Positions 33,782-42,686 of a DNA stretch of 42,686 nt are shown piece after piece. The position numbers and the translations under genes are program-made. The notes beneath the pieces are model-generated. The model had not been told where the DNA came from and searched no databases. It saw only the letters and a list, made by a program, of their open reading frames with translations. This stretch comes from an uncultured Proteiniphilum sp. (GTDB lineage Bacteria > Bacteroidota > Bacteroidia > Bacteroidales > Dysgonomonadaceae), in the NCBI GenBank assembly GCA_927407015.1, contig CAKMJT010000007.1, positions 1-42,686 of the forward strand, written 5' to 3'. Each line of letters starts with the position of its first letter. Position 1 is the first letter of the stretch.

Positions 33782-36346
33782 TTATATCCACCGCATGTAC
33801 GCGAAATCCATCCTATGGGGCAGATCGGGATTCTTCGGATATACACGCAGTCCGTACTGGTGTGTACCGGGATCGTTCAGCGCTTTGCGTGTCTCGTAGT
33901 AGAGCAGAGAGCCTTTGGTTTTCACCAGATCGAACTCGTATGATTCGATAAAACGGGGCTCTTTATTCAACGTGTCATGATCAACCACCACACACTCTAC
34001 CGCCAGATCGCACATCATCTCTTTCCTGTCGATCACAATCTGCCCGTAAACCTCTTCGTTGCTGCTGTTGAAGTCCATCTTCTGATTGGGATTGAATTCC
34101 AGTTTGAGCACCTCAAAGGTTTCCCATTTTGACGCTGTATCCTCTTTCCACTTCACGATCTCTTTTACTTTCGCGTAGTTATTTTCGTGTAACAAGCGCG
34201 AACGGTTGGCAAGCTTATGGTAGAAACGGTCGTAGTAATCGTCCATCATTCGTTTCGTGGTGTAGTCAGGAGCAATCTCTGCCATCGATTTCTTGATATA
34301 CTGTACCCACTCATAGGAATAGCCATTGCTGTTATGCGCATAATAGAGCGGGATAATCTCATTTTCGAGTAAGGAATAAATCGTGGTTGCATCCAGCTCA
34401 TCCTGAAAAGACTGATTGTCGTAGGTCTTTTTTTCAGTCAGCGCCCACCCCGCACCCTCTTTATATCCTTCATACCACCATCCGTCCAGTACGGAGAGGT
34501 TCAGCACACCGTTCATTTCGGCCTTTTCACCCGAGGTGCCGGAAGCTTCCTGTGCACGGGTAGGGGTGTTCAGCCATATATCCACACCCGACACCAGCCT
34601 TTTCGCCAGTCGCATGTCGTAGTTCTCCAGGAAGATGATCTTACCCAGGAACTCGGGACGGCGGGAGATCTCTACAATCTGTTTGATCAGCCCCTGTCCG
34701 CCTCCGTCGGCAGGATGCGCTTTTCCGGCGAAGATGAACTGAACGGGACGCTTCGGATTGTTCAGGATCCTGGATAAGCGATCCAGATCGGAAAAGAGCA
34801 GATGAGCGCGCTTGTAAGTGGCAAACCTCCGGGAGAAACCAATCAGCAGGGCATTCGGATTCACCTCCTCCAGCATGTTCATGATTCGGGTCGGATCAGC
34901 CTGATTCTTCAGCCATCCTTCTTTGAACTCTGTCTGGATATAGTCGACCAGCTTCTTCTTCAGATGCATGCGTAGCGTCCATAGCTCATCGTCGCTCACA
35001 TTGTAGATTTTTTTCCAGATATCGCGATTGGACTGATCATCGTTGAACGATTCGCCAAAATACTTCTCATACAACGCTTTTACTGATGAGGTGGCCCAGC
35101 TGGGCAGGTGTACGCCGTTGGTCACGTAACCCACGTGCAGCTCTTCGGGGAAGTAACCCTTCCACACAGGCTGAAACATCTTCTGGGATACCATCCCGTG
35201 CAATTTACTCACACCGTTTGTTTCCTGTGCCGTATTCAGGGCAAAGACGCTCATCGAGAATTTTTCGCTGGTGCCTGGATTGGCACGCCCCATGTCCATA
35301 AACTGCTGCAGGGGAATGCCTATTCTTTGGACAATGGGCGTCATATACTTCCCGATCAGTGTTTCATCGAAATAATCGTGGCCTGCCGGCACAGGGGTGT
35401 GGACGGTATAGAGTGAGGATGCCCTGACTACCTCCAGTGCTTCCTGAAACGACAACTTCTCATCGTGAATGTAATCGTGCAGGCGTTGTACATTGATAAA
35501 GGCGGCATGCCCCTCATTCATATGGTACACATCTTTTTGGATGCCCAGTTTTTTCAGCAGCAGAATACCGCCGATCCCCAGCAGATATTCCTGTTTCATG
35601 CGGTTTTCCCAGTCACCACCGTACAGCTGATGGGTGATAGAGCGGTCGAACTCGCTGTTCTGCTCCAGGTCTGTATCCATCAGATAGAGGTTGATACGCC
35701 CAACGGCAACTTTCCATATGTGAGAGTAGATGGGTCGGTCGTGGAAGGGCACCTCCAGAATCATGGGAGTACCATCCTCGTGCATCACCTGCGTAAGGGG
35801 GAGGTTGCCAAAGTTTTGTGCTTCATAATTGGCAATCTGCTGCCCGTCGACAGAGAGTGTTTGCGTGAAGTAACCGTAGCGATAGAGGAAACCGACGGCT
35901 GTCATATCCACATTGCTGTCGCTTGCCTCCTTCAGGTAGTCGCCGGCAAGGATACCCAGCCCGCCGGAGTAGATCTTCAACACATGCGACAGCCCGTATT
36001 CCATACTGAAATAGGCTATACTGGGTCGTTCCCTATTGTGCGGAACGCTCATATATTTTTTGAATTTGTCGTAAACATGCTCAATGCGTTGCATCATTGC
36101 CTCATTCTTCACCGCGTCTTCCGTGATGTCCGACTGCAGGTTCTGCAACAGGATGACCGGATTTTTCTCGCTTTTTTCCCACTCTTCGGGATCCAATGTC
36201 TCGAAGATAGCCTTTACTTCTTCATTCCATACCCACCACAGGTTCTGGGTGATCTCCTTCAGCAGCTGTAATTGGGCAGGTAACTCAGCATATACATGGA
36301 TATCCTTCCAAACCGGGGTATTCGAATAACTCGATTTTATAATCAT
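33782..36346 (-). CDS. glgP: Alpha-glucan (glycogen) phosphorylase, DUF3417-containing type
   Basis: 854 residues. Releases glucose-1-phosphate from glycogen or maltodextrin with phosphate and PLP. The N-terminal 110 residues are the DUF3417 region (PVWKDIHVYAELPAQLQLL, NLWWVWNEEV), then GT35 sequence: IAYFSMEYGLSHVLKIYSGGLGILAGDYLK (in part), MNEGHAAF, ATYKRAHLL, and the PLP-lysine motif EASGTSGEKAEMNG with Lys608 near NLSVLDGWWYEG. The GEKAEMNG variant differs from GMKAAMNG in classical enzymes, as is usual for this subfamily. It lies downstream of glycogen synthase with 122 bases between, likely co-expressed for storage-glucan turnover. Confidence 0.93.
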   Translation of the reverse strand: MIIKSSYSNTPVWKDIHVYAELPAQLQLLKEITQNLWWVWNEEVKAIFETLDPEEWEKSEKNPVILLQNLQSDITEDAVKNEAMMQRIEHVYDKFKKYMSVPHNRERPSIAYFSMEYGLSHVLKIYSGGLGILAGDYLKEASDSNVDMTAVGFLYRYGYFTQTLSVDGQQIANYEAQNFGNLPLTQVMHEDGTPMILEVPFHDRPIYSHIWKVAVGRINLYLMDTDLEQNSEFDRSITHQLYGGDWENRMKQEYLLGIGGILLLKKLGIQKDVYHMNEGHAAFINVQRLHDYIHDEKLSFQEALEVVRASSLYTVHTPVPAGHDYFDETLIGKYMTPIVQRIGIPLQQFMDMGRANPGTSEKFSMSVFALNTAQETNGVSKLHGMVSQKMFQPVWKGYFPEELHVGYVTNGVHLPSWATSSVKALYEKYFGESFNDDQSNRDIWKKIYNVSDDELWTLRMHLKKKLVDYIQTEFKEGWLKNQADPTRIMNMLEEVNPNALLIGFSRRFATYKRAHLLFSDLDRLSRILNNPKRPVQFIFAGKAHPADGGGQGLIKQIVEISRRPEFLGKIIFLENYDMRLAKRLVSGVDIWLNTPTRAQEASGTSGEKAEMNGVLNLSVLDGWWYEGYKEGAGWALTEKKTYDNQSFQDELDATTIYSLLENEIIPLYYAHNSNGYSYEWVQYIKKSMAEIAPDYTTKRMMDDYYDRFYHKLANRSRLLHENNYAKVKEIVKWKEDTASKWETFEVLKLEFNPNQKMDFNSSNEEVYGQIVIDRKEMMCDLAVECVVVDHDTLNKEPRFIESYEFDLVKTKGSLLYYETRKALNDPGTHQYGLRVYPKNPDLPHRMDFAYMRWI

Positions 36347-36468
36347 TGTTGTTTGTTTTATATTGTAAAATAATTTTTTTCTTTGATGTTGATAACGCAG
36401 GAAACAATACTGTGATGTATGGGTCAGGTGTATGGCAGAATCAGTCCAACCCCATAAATGTAACGCTT

Positions 36469-38163
36469 TTATTCCGCTTTAAGTTTATAAGGCTTCGATA
36501 ATCTGATAAATGAGTTATGCAATGCTTTGCGGTAAGCTTCCTGATAACGGGCGACAAAGTGTGCCCAGTCGGCTCTGTCGGATAGGGCGGCAGCGCTTTG
36601 TTTCAGTATTTTAATCTGTTCCACACTCTTGAGGGTGAAATCATAGATGAGGGAGGCAATCTCTTCCGTCACCTCCAGGAAATTATCATCGTTGCGGTAA
36701 ATCACTTCGATGCCGTCATCCAGCCCCTCTGTTTTGTCCCCTTCCCTTTGTGCCCATACACCGAATCCGGCGAGTGTGGTGGTAATGGTGGGGATAGAGA
36801 AGGCAACGCTCTCGTGAGGGGTGTAGCCCCAGGGTTCGTAGTAAGAGGGGAAAACCGTCAGATCGAGCCCGATCAGCAAGTCGTAATAGGAAAGGTTGAA
36901 GATACCGTCGTTACCATTCAGGTAGGAAGGCACAAAAATAATCTTTACCCTTTCGTCCTGTGAATGACAGAAGCCTGCGTGCTGTATCTGGTTCACAACC
37001 ATATCGTGCTGCGGATCCACGAGGTCGTGTGTGATGAAAGGACAGCCCGGTGAAGATGACGTCTCCTTCGGGTGATCACCGGTGAGAAGGGCCTGCAAAT
37101 CCTTCCGCGGCCCTTTGATCCACCCGGGAATCATGATGAAAGCGACGACATCCTTCGTCAGCTCCTTCATTTTTCTCAGATGGCTCATCGCTTCAATAAA
37201 CACATCGATCCCCTTGTTTTTATATTCATATCGTCCGCTGATACCAATCAATAACGCATCGCGGTGGATGGCATGTCCCATGGTCGTTTCCGCTACCTCG
37301 AGCAACACCTTTCTGGCTCTTTTACGTGATTGCTGATAGGCTCTTCCAGCGGGGATGAAATCTTTCTCAAAACCATTAGGGGTAACCACATCGGGTTGAC
37401 GTTCAAGAAACTGGGTGCACTCCAGGGCCGTAATCTCGCTTACAGTGGTGAAGCAGTCGACATTCTGTGCCGCCTTCTTCTCGATGGAGTGCTTGGCCGT
37501 CATATTCAGCTGGCGTGCCATCTGATCACCGTTATATTCTTTCAGATGATTATATAACGGGAGATTGTTGCCGGCAATAGACCGGCCGATGGAGGTGGCA
37601 TGGGTGGTGAAGATGGTGGCTATCTTCGGGACTTTTTTCTTGATGTATAATGCGCCTGTCCCCAGCATCCACTCATTGAAGTGGGCAATCACATGATATG
37701 GTTCCAGAGAGTGGTAACGGTAAAAACTCTCGATCAGCAGCCCGGTAACGTAAGCGAAGATGACTGATTCGTGGTAGTCGCCGTAGGCATCGATAGAATC
37801 CACCTCATAATCCAGCCACATTTTTGTGTAGATCTCGTTTTGTTTGGAAAGGAACGGAGCGAACTTAACCAGGAAAACAATCGGTTCTCCGGGTATATCC
37901 CACCGGCCGGCACGGATCTCGAGGTGTTGATTTTGTAGTGCATCATCACACCACCCGGGGTAGAGTGTCCGATCTTCTTTAAACCAGGGACTTTCCTGCC
38001 TTTCCCACAAATCAGGTCCGATGAAAAAAATTCGGTCTGTATAGATTTTTTGAAGTGAATTGGCTCTGGTAGATAAAACGGTATAAATACCGCCTACCTT
38101 ATTGCATACTTCCCAACTGGCTTCGAAGATGTAGTCGGGCGTATACCTGGCATCTGCTTGCAT
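36469..38163 (-). CDS. Glycogen synthase, GT3 (eukaryotic-like) type
   Basis: 564 residues. Builds alpha-1,4 glucan from a nucleotide-glucose donor. N-terminal FEASWEVCNKVGGIYTVL with the donor-loop GG, RIFFIGPDLW, VIAHFNEWMLGTGALYIKK, TTHATSIGRSIAG, KHSIEKKAA, VVTPNGFEKDF and the C-terminal VFPSYYEPWGYTPHESVAFSIPTITT. These are hallmarks of the GT3 glycogen synthases shared by Bacteroidetes and eukaryotes, not of GlgA. A promoter box lies 28 bases upstream of the ATG. It forms a storage-glucan pair with the phosphorylase downstream. Confidence 0.93.
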   Translation of the reverse strand: MQADARYTPDYIFEASWEVCNKVGGIYTVLSTRANSLQKIYTDRIFFIGPDLWERQESPWFKEDRTLYPGWCDDALQNQHLEIRAGRWDIPGEPIVFLVKFAPFLSKQNEIYTKMWLDYEVDSIDAYGDYHESVIFAYVTGLLIESFYRYHSLEPYHVIAHFNEWMLGTGALYIKKKVPKIATIFTTHATSIGRSIAGNNLPLYNHLKEYNGDQMARQLNMTAKHSIEKKAAQNVDCFTTVSEITALECTQFLERQPDVVTPNGFEKDFIPAGRAYQQSRKRARKVLLEVAETTMGHAIHRDALLIGISGRYEYKNKGIDVFIEAMSHLRKMKELTKDVVAFIMIPGWIKGPRKDLQALLTGDHPKETSSSPGCPFITHDLVDPQHDMVVNQIQHAGFCHSQDERVKIIFVPSYLNGNDGIFNLSYYDLLIGLDLTVFPSYYEPWGYTPHESVAFSIPTITTTLAGFGVWAQREGDKTEGLDDGIEVIYRNDDNFLEVTEEIASLIYDFTLKSVEQIKILKQSAAALSDRADWAHFVARYQEAYRKALHNSFIRLSKPYKLKAE

Positions 38164-38190
38164 AAATATTTTTTTCTTGTCTCTACGCTA

Positions 38191-38198
38191 CAAAGGTA
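38191..38198 (-). promoter_or_regulatory. Promoter -7 element of glycogen synthase
   Basis: On the minus strand TACCTTTG matches TAnnTTTG, 28 bases upstream of the glycogen synthase ATG. Confidence 0.55.
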
Positions 38199-38292
38199 AT
38201 AAAAAAATGAGTATCGGGGTGTTAAGTGATAGGATTGTTTGGCATGCGGGGAATTAATCCTGCCCAAACAGAGGCAGTAATACAAAATTTTG

Positions 38293-38300
38293 TACCTTTG
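38293..38300 (+). promoter_or_regulatory. Promoter -7 element of mfd
   Basis: TACCTTTG at 14 bases before the mfd ATG matches TAnnTTTG. The leader would be very short. Together with the minus-strand box at 38191-38198 it forms a divergent promoter pair. Confidence 0.5.
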
Positions 38301-38313
38301 CACTTTCCTATGA

Positions 38314-41300
38314 ATGGTTGAAACAATAGACATTACCCAACTACAGCTGCGGGTTGAAAGACATCCCAAAGTGGCAGCGGCAGGCTCCCTACTGAAAAAT
38401 ATCCCTGTTTTGTCAGTAACCGGTTTGCACGGGTCATCGCGTGCTCTCTTCTCTGTAGGATTGTTTCACCAGCTGCCCCGCACCTACCTCTATATTTTCA
38501 ATGATGCCGAAACGGCCGGCTATTTCTACCACGATGTGACGCAGATCATCGGTGCTGCGGAAGTGTTGTTTTTCCCGTCGGCCTACAAGCGTGCTGCCAA
38601 ATACGGGCAGCTGGATGCTGCCAATGAGGTACTCCGTACGGAGACGCTGAGCAGACTGCAGGGAGAGGACGAGCCATTGATCATCGTGAGCTTTCCCGAT
38701 GCATTGGCAGAAAAAACGGTCTCTAAAGAGCTGTTGAAAGCGAAAACCCTGCAGGTTGCGGTGGGGGATCGCGTTGATGCCTCTTTCGTGGGTGAGGTGC
38801 TCGACAGCTACGGGTTCCAGTATGTGGATTATGTCTATGAACCGGGTCAGTATGCCGTGCGGGGAAGTATTCTGGATGTCTTCTCCTACTCCGGTGAGTT
38901 TCCCTATCGCATCGATTTCTTTGGCGACGAGGTGGAGACCATTCGCAATTTTGACATGGAGACACAGCTGTCCAAAGAGAAATTCAACGAGATACGGATT
39001 GTCCCCGAGTTCGGCCGTTCAGACTCCAGACATGCCTCACTTTTTAGCTCACTTCCTGCCGACGCCATCATCGGTTTGGAAGATATGCGCTGGATCATCA
39101 GCAGAGTAGAGTCACTCCATGATGATGCGCTGCACATCGACCCGAAAGATGTGACATTTGTGAAAGCCGATCTGCTGGCTCCGGCCGATTTTCTGGCGGC
39201 GATCAAACCATTCAGGCAGGTACGTTTTGATGCGAGAATGCTCGATACACCCGATGCTGTCATCGATTTCCATACATCGCTGCAGCCGCTCTACCATAAG
39301 AACTTCGATCTGTTGACCCATTCCCTCCACCAGTACACGGAGGAGGGATATTCCTTGTATATCCTGAGTGACAGCGAGAAACAGCAAAAACGCCTGTTTC
39401 ATATCTTTGAAGACCGCCACGATTCCGTCTCTTTTATCCCCGTCAATAAGACGCTGCACGAAGGTTTTTCAGATGAGACGCTGAAGATCTGCTGTTTCAC
39501 CGATCATCAGATCTTCGACCGTTTTCACAAGTACAGCCTTAAGTCCGACAGAGCCCGCTCGGGGAAGATAGCTCTCACCCTCAAGGAGATCAACCAGTTG
39601 CAGCAGGGTGACTTTGTGGTGCACATGGATCATGGCATCGGCAAGTTTGCCGGGTTGGTACGCCTGCGTATCGGTGATAAGGTGCAGGAGGTGATCAAGC
39701 TCACCTACCTCAATAACGATGCGGTGTTCGTCTCCATTCATTCCCTGCACAAGGTGTCGAAATACAAGGGCAGGGAGGGTGAGTCGCCCCAACTCAACAA
39801 GCTGGGTTCCGGGGCATGGGAGAAGGTGAAGGAGCGGGCCAAGTCGAAGATAAAGGACATTGCGCGCGACCTGATTCAGTTGTATGCGCAACGACAGCAG
39901 GAGAAAGGCTATGCCTTCTCCAGGGACAGTTATCTGCAAACCGAGCTCGAGGCTTCGTTCATGTATGAGGATACCCCCGACCAGATCAAGGCGACCCGTG
40001 ATGTGAAGGGAGATATGCAGAGCGAGCAGCCGATGGACCGGCTGATCTGCGGTGATGTGGGCTTCGGCAAAACGGAGATCGCCGTTCGCGCTGCATTCAA
40101 GGCGGCGACGGACGGTAAACAGACCGCGGTGCTGGTGCCTACAACGTTACTGGCTACCCAGCACTACCACACTTTCAGCGACCGCCTGGCCAATTTCCCG
40201 GTGAAGGTGGATTATCTGAGTCGCGGTCGCACCCCGAAGGAACAGAAAGAAGTTCTCAACCAGCTGAAAGAGGGTAAAATCGATATCCTGATCGGCACAC
40301 ACCGGCTGGTGGGCAAAGATGTACAGTTCAAAGACCTGGGACTGCTGATCATTGATGAGGAACAGAAATTTGGTGTCTCCACCAAGGAGAAGCTGAAGCA
40401 GCTCAAGGTAAACGTGGACACACTCACCATGACGGCCACACCCATACCGCGTACATTGCAGTTCTCACTGATGGGGTCACGCGACCTCTCCACCATCGGT
40501 ACGCCCCCTCCCAACCGCTATCCGGTACAGACCGAGGTACATACCTTCGACCTGGAGATCATCCGCGATGCGGTGAATTTCGAGATGAGCCGTAACGGGC
40601 AGGTGTTTATCGTGAACAACCGTATCCAGAATATCTACGAGCTGGAGGCACTGATCAGACGTGAAATCCCCGGCATACGTATTGCCGTAGGACATGGACA
40701 GATGGATCCAAAGAAGCTTGAAACAGTGATTGCCGATTTCATGAACCAGGAACAGGATCTGCTGATAGCCACCACCATTATTGAGTCGGGCATCGACATG
40801 CCCAACGTGAACACCATCATCGTGATCGATGCACAGAACTTCGGCCTGAGTGACCTGCACCAGCTACGGGGAAGGGTAGGAAGGAGCAACCGGAAAGCGT
40901 TCTGCTATCTGCTGGCACCTCCCCTTTACACGCTGAGCAGCGAATCCCGGCGACGACTACAGGCCATCGAAAATTTCGCGGAGCTTGGCAGCGGCATTCA
41001 CATTGCCATGCAGGATCTGGATATTCGCGGTGCCGGCAATCTGCTGGGGGCGGAACAGAGCGGGTTCATTGCCGACCTGGGCTATGAAACCTACCGGAAG
41101 ATACTTACAGAGGCCGTGCAGGAGCTGCGCAAGGAAGAGTTCTCCGACCTCTACAACGAACCGAAAAGCGAAACGGCCGAAGACAGGGATTACGTGGAAG
41201 AGGTGCTGGTGGAGAGTGACCTGGAGCTGATGTTTCCCGTGACGTACATTCCCAATGATGCGGAACGCGTGGCCATCTACCGGGAACTGGATAACATGGA

Positions 41301-41676
41301 AACGGAGACCGAGATCCTCGATTTCACCCGGCGGCTGGAAGACCGGTTTGGAAAGATACCGACCCAGGGAAGGGAGCTGATTCGGATCGTGCGTTTGCGG
41401 CGGATCGCCAAATCACTCGGCATTGAGAAGATTGTACTGAAAAACAGTCAGATGGCATTGCATCTCATTTTTGACCCCAAATCACCCTATTATCAGTCAT
41501 CGTCTTTCGACAAGCTGCTCTTCTTTGTACAACAGCATGCCCGCCAGTGTCAGCTGCGGGAGGCGGGGAAAAAACGTTCCGTGGTGATCCGTAACATCGG
41601 TACCGTGGAAACAGCGGTGGCTACGCTGGAGGAGATGCTCAACAAAGACCCCCAACCGACAGATACACCCCATTGA
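38314..41676 (+). CDS. mfd: Transcription-repair coupling factor Mfd
   Basis: 1120 residues. Dislodges RNA polymerase stalled at DNA lesions and recruits UvrA. In order: UvrB-like N-terminal domains (to about 330), the RNA-polymerase-interacting CarD-like domain (QGDFVVHMDHGIGKFAGL, in short VVHMDHGIGKF, near 435), the helicase with Walker A GDVGFGKTE at 580-588, DEEQ from 681, TATPIPRTL, RGRVGRS and the translocation-region block DLDIRGAGNLLG, and the C-terminal TRCF domain that masks the UvrA-binding surface. Length and motif order are normal for the family. Divergent from glycogen synthase and convergent with cysE. Confidence 0.97.
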   Translation: MVETIDITQLQLRVERHPKVAAAGSLLKNIPVLSVTGLHGSSRALFSVGLFHQLPRTYLYIFNDAETAGYFYHDVTQIIGAAEVLFFPSAYKRAAKYGQLDAANEVLRTETLSRLQGEDEPLIIVSFPDALAEKTVSKELLKAKTLQVAVGDRVDASFVGEVLDSYGFQYVDYVYEPGQYAVRGSILDVFSYSGEFPYRIDFFGDEVETIRNFDMETQLSKEKFNEIRIVPEFGRSDSRHASLFSSLPADAIIGLEDMRWIISRVESLHDDALHIDPKDVTFVKADLLAPADFLAAIKPFRQVRFDARMLDTPDAVIDFHTSLQPLYHKNFDLLTHSLHQYTEEGYSLYILSDSEKQQKRLFHIFEDRHDSVSFIPVNKTLHEGFSDETLKICCFTDHQIFDRFHKYSLKSDRARSGKIALTLKEINQLQQGDFVVHMDHGIGKFAGLVRLRIGDKVQEVIKLTYLNNDAVFVSIHSLHKVSKYKGREGESPQLNKLGSGAWEKVKERAKSKIKDIARDLIQLYAQRQQEKGYAFSRDSYLQTELEASFMYEDTPDQIKATRDVKGDMQSEQPMDRLICGDVGFGKTEIAVRAAFKAATDGKQTAVLVPTTLLATQHYHTFSDRLANFPVKVDYLSRGRTPKEQKEVLNQLKEGKIDILIGTHRLVGKDVQFKDLGLLIIDEEQKFGVSTKEKLKQLKVNVDTLTMTATPIPRTLQFSLMGSRDLSTIGTPPPNRYPVQTEVHTFDLEIIRDAVNFEMSRNGQVFIVNNRIQNIYELEALIRREIPGIRIAVGHGQMDPKKLETVIADFMNQEQDLLIATTIIESGIDMPNVNTIIVIDAQNFGLSDLHQLRGRVGRSNRKAFCYLLAPPLYTLSSESRRRLQAIENFAELGSGIHIAMQDLDIRGAGNLLGAEQSGFIADLGYETYRKILTEAVQELRKEEFSDLYNEPKSETAEDRDYVEEVLVESDLELMFPVTYIPNDAERVAIYRELDNMETETEILDFTRRLEDRFGKIPTQGRELIRIVRLRRIAKSLGIEKIVLKNSQMALHLIFDPKSPYYQSSSFDKLLFFVQQHARQCQLREAGKKRSVVIRNIGTVETAVATLEEMLNKDPQPTDTPH

Positions 41677-41698
41677 GGTTACAAGCCGTTGTAGCTGC

Positions 41699-42520
41699 TT
41701 ATATCACAAAATCAAAGGGACCACTGAAATCTTTACCGGATCTGATCTTTACATCCACAGAATTGGTTACCAGTGAGTAGGGGATCACACTTCGTGTGAG
41801 CCACGCCCCGCCACCGATGGTGGAGTCGTGTCCGATGACCGTGGCACCGCCGAGGATGGTGGCATTGGCGTAAATCACCACATTGTCTTCCACGGTGGGA
41901 TGACGTTTCACATCGGAGAGTTTCTTCTCCACATAGAGTGCTCCCAGGGTGACCCCCTGGTATATCTTCACATTGTCGCCTATCTCCGATGTCTCTCCGA
42001 TAACTATGCCTGTGCCGTGATCCATGAAACAGTTCTTACCTATTTTTGCCGCCGGGTGAATATCGATGCCGACTTTCGAGTGGGCATGCTCTGAGAACAA
42101 CCGGGAGATCAGCGGCAGCCCGAGCTGATGCAGTTCATGTGCAATACGATATACGCAAAGAGCGTAAAATCCAGGGTAGGTGATGATCACCTCCTCCAGC
42201 GTTTTGGCTGCCGGATCGAATCGAAGATAGCAGTCCGCATCCTTGAACAACCGTTCCTGCAGAGAGGGGAATTTTCGGAAAAAAGCCTCCGTCTTCTCAT
42301 CGGCAGCCTGCCTGTTGTGAAGTTTTTCAATGTTCGTATGAAGTGCTTCCGCTGCTTTCAGTAATCCATCCTGTATATTCATCGATTCCGGGCAATCACA
42401 GATGGGGAACATAAGCGAGATCAGTGTTTCAATTGCCTCCTCCAGTTCACACTTATTAATGGGAATATTGATGGGGTGAGGATTGAACTGAGCAATCAGT
42501 TCGTAGGTCTTGTTTGTCAT
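41699..42520 (-). CDS. cysE: Serine O-acetyltransferase
   Basis: 273 residues. Makes O-acetylserine from serine and acetyl-CoA, the first step of cysteine synthesis. The N-terminal half is the helical SATase region (YPGFYALCVYRIAHELHQLG), followed by a left-handed hexapeptide-repeat helix: IDIHPAAKIG, FMDHGTGIVIGETSEIGDNVKIYQGVTLGA (core MDHGTGIVIGET with catalytic Asp/His), HPTVEDNVVIYANATILGGA, IGHDSTIGGGAWLT. The long N-terminus (about 110 residues before YPGF) is of the kind seen in Bacteroidetes EpsC-like enzymes. Convergent with mfd, 22 bases apart. Confidence 0.93.
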   Translation of the reverse strand: MTNKTYELIAQFNPHPINIPINKCELEEAIETLISLMFPICDCPESMNIQDGLLKAAEALHTNIEKLHNRQAADEKTEAFFRKFPSLQERLFKDADCYLRFDPAAKTLEEVIITYPGFYALCVYRIAHELHQLGLPLISRLFSEHAHSKVGIDIHPAAKIGKNCFMDHGTGIVIGETSEIGDNVKIYQGVTLGALYVEKKLSDVKRHPTVEDNVVIYANATILGGATVIGHDSTIGGGAWLTRSVIPYSLVTNSVDVKIRSGKDFSGPFDFVI

Positions 42521-42575
42521 AAGAGGAAATATTGTTTAGTCTTTTCAAGAAAACGCCAACTACTGCGTTATTCTC

Positions 42576-42624
42576 GTTTTTGAAGCAGTCATTTACGAAT
42601 AGTAAACTCCTTAGCTTCAAAAAC
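42576..42624. repeat. Inverted repeat upstream of cysE
   Basis: GTTTTTGAAGC (42576-42586) and GCTTCAAAAAC (42614-42624) are perfect 11-base inverted arms around 27 bases. A second smaller pair, GAAAGC (42628-42633) and GCTTTC (42646-42651), follows at once. They lie in the 5' region of cysE and could form a leader structure or be a dispersed repeat; the region continues past the window end. Confidence 0.55.
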
Positions 42625-42686
42625 TTCGAAAGCCTTGTATTTGACGCTTTCTTATCAAAGACTGAAAATAACTTAGTTTTCTTTCA

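Noticed and set aside
35465..36271. Open frame of 268 codons on the plus strand
   Set aside because: Antisense to glycogen phosphorylase; its composition (His/Val/Gln-rich) is typical of a shadow frame.
41680..41693. Small inverted repeat TACAA/TTGTA between mfd and cysE
   Set aside because: Stem is only five base pairs and no T-run follows in either direction, so I do not call it a terminator.
1..42686. CRISPR arrays, tRNA genes or prophage structural genes
   Set aside because: No regularly spaced repeats, cloverleaf sequences or phage proteins were seen on reading through the window.

Overview
The window reads as chromosome of a Bacteroidales bacterium. Supporting signs are two SusC/SusD outer-membrane loci, DUF5723, DUF3244, a GT3-type glycogen synthase paired with a DUF3417-type glucan phosphorylase, the TAnnTTTG promoter element ahead of many genes, and almost no Shine-Dalgarno sequences. 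The gene content would suit a Dysgonomonadaceae relative (Proteiniphilum or Petrimonas-like), but that placement is a guess from gene style. No tRNA, rRNA or CRISPR array was seen.

Layout. (1) 1-2172 is a graveyard: an IS630-type transposase fragment fused in frame to the middle of a sirtuin gene, then a heavily decayed DDE transposase, then non-coding DNA. (2) 2173-3626 is an AbiEi/AbiEii toxin-antitoxin pair. (3) 3772-4458 is an intact sirtuin deacylase, transcribed divergently from (4) 4710-8005, a three-gene operon that looks like a complete fatty-acid kinase route: FakA-like kinase, DegV/FakB-like fatty-acid carrier and a PlsY-like acyl-phosphate:glycerol-3-phosphate acyltransferase. (5) 8152-10545 holds a Tat-exported Gfo/Idh/MocA oxidoreductase and a TIM-barrel isomerase. 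(6) 10559-13831 holds a large lipoprotein and a DUF5723 outer-membrane protein. (7) 13880-13978 is a third sirtuin remnant. (8) 14047-15722 holds tandem FKBP prolyl isomerases, one cytoplasmic and one lipoprotein. (9) 16252-21002 and 21623-27258 are two SusC/SusD loci, the second with an extra lipoprotein. (10) 27466-30712 (minus) is a GH36 alpha-galactosidase followed by a frameshifted aldose 1-epimerase. (11) 30891-33646 holds a TPR membrane regulator, a DUF3244 protein and a short AraC regulator overlapping it. (12) 33782-38163 (minus) holds glycogen phosphorylase and glycogen synthase. (13) 38314-42520 holds mfd and, convergent to it, cysE.

How the genes fit together. The FakA/FakB/PlsY trio should capture free fatty acids and place them on glycerol-3-phosphate through acyl-phosphate; it is AT-rich compared with the mfd/glycogen end and sits next to a defence module and transposon debris. 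The two SusCD loci import oligomeric nutrients of unknown type. The GH36/epimerase pair suggests galactosides may be among the sugars used nearby, but no enzyme is embedded in either SusCD operon. The glycogen genes form a storage pair.

The most unusual signal is structural. Three copies of the same sirtuin locus are scattered over 14 kb. One is intact, and the other two are complementary fragments: the middle of the gene lies at 173-565, while its tail and promoter lie at 13880-13978 with the middle deleted.
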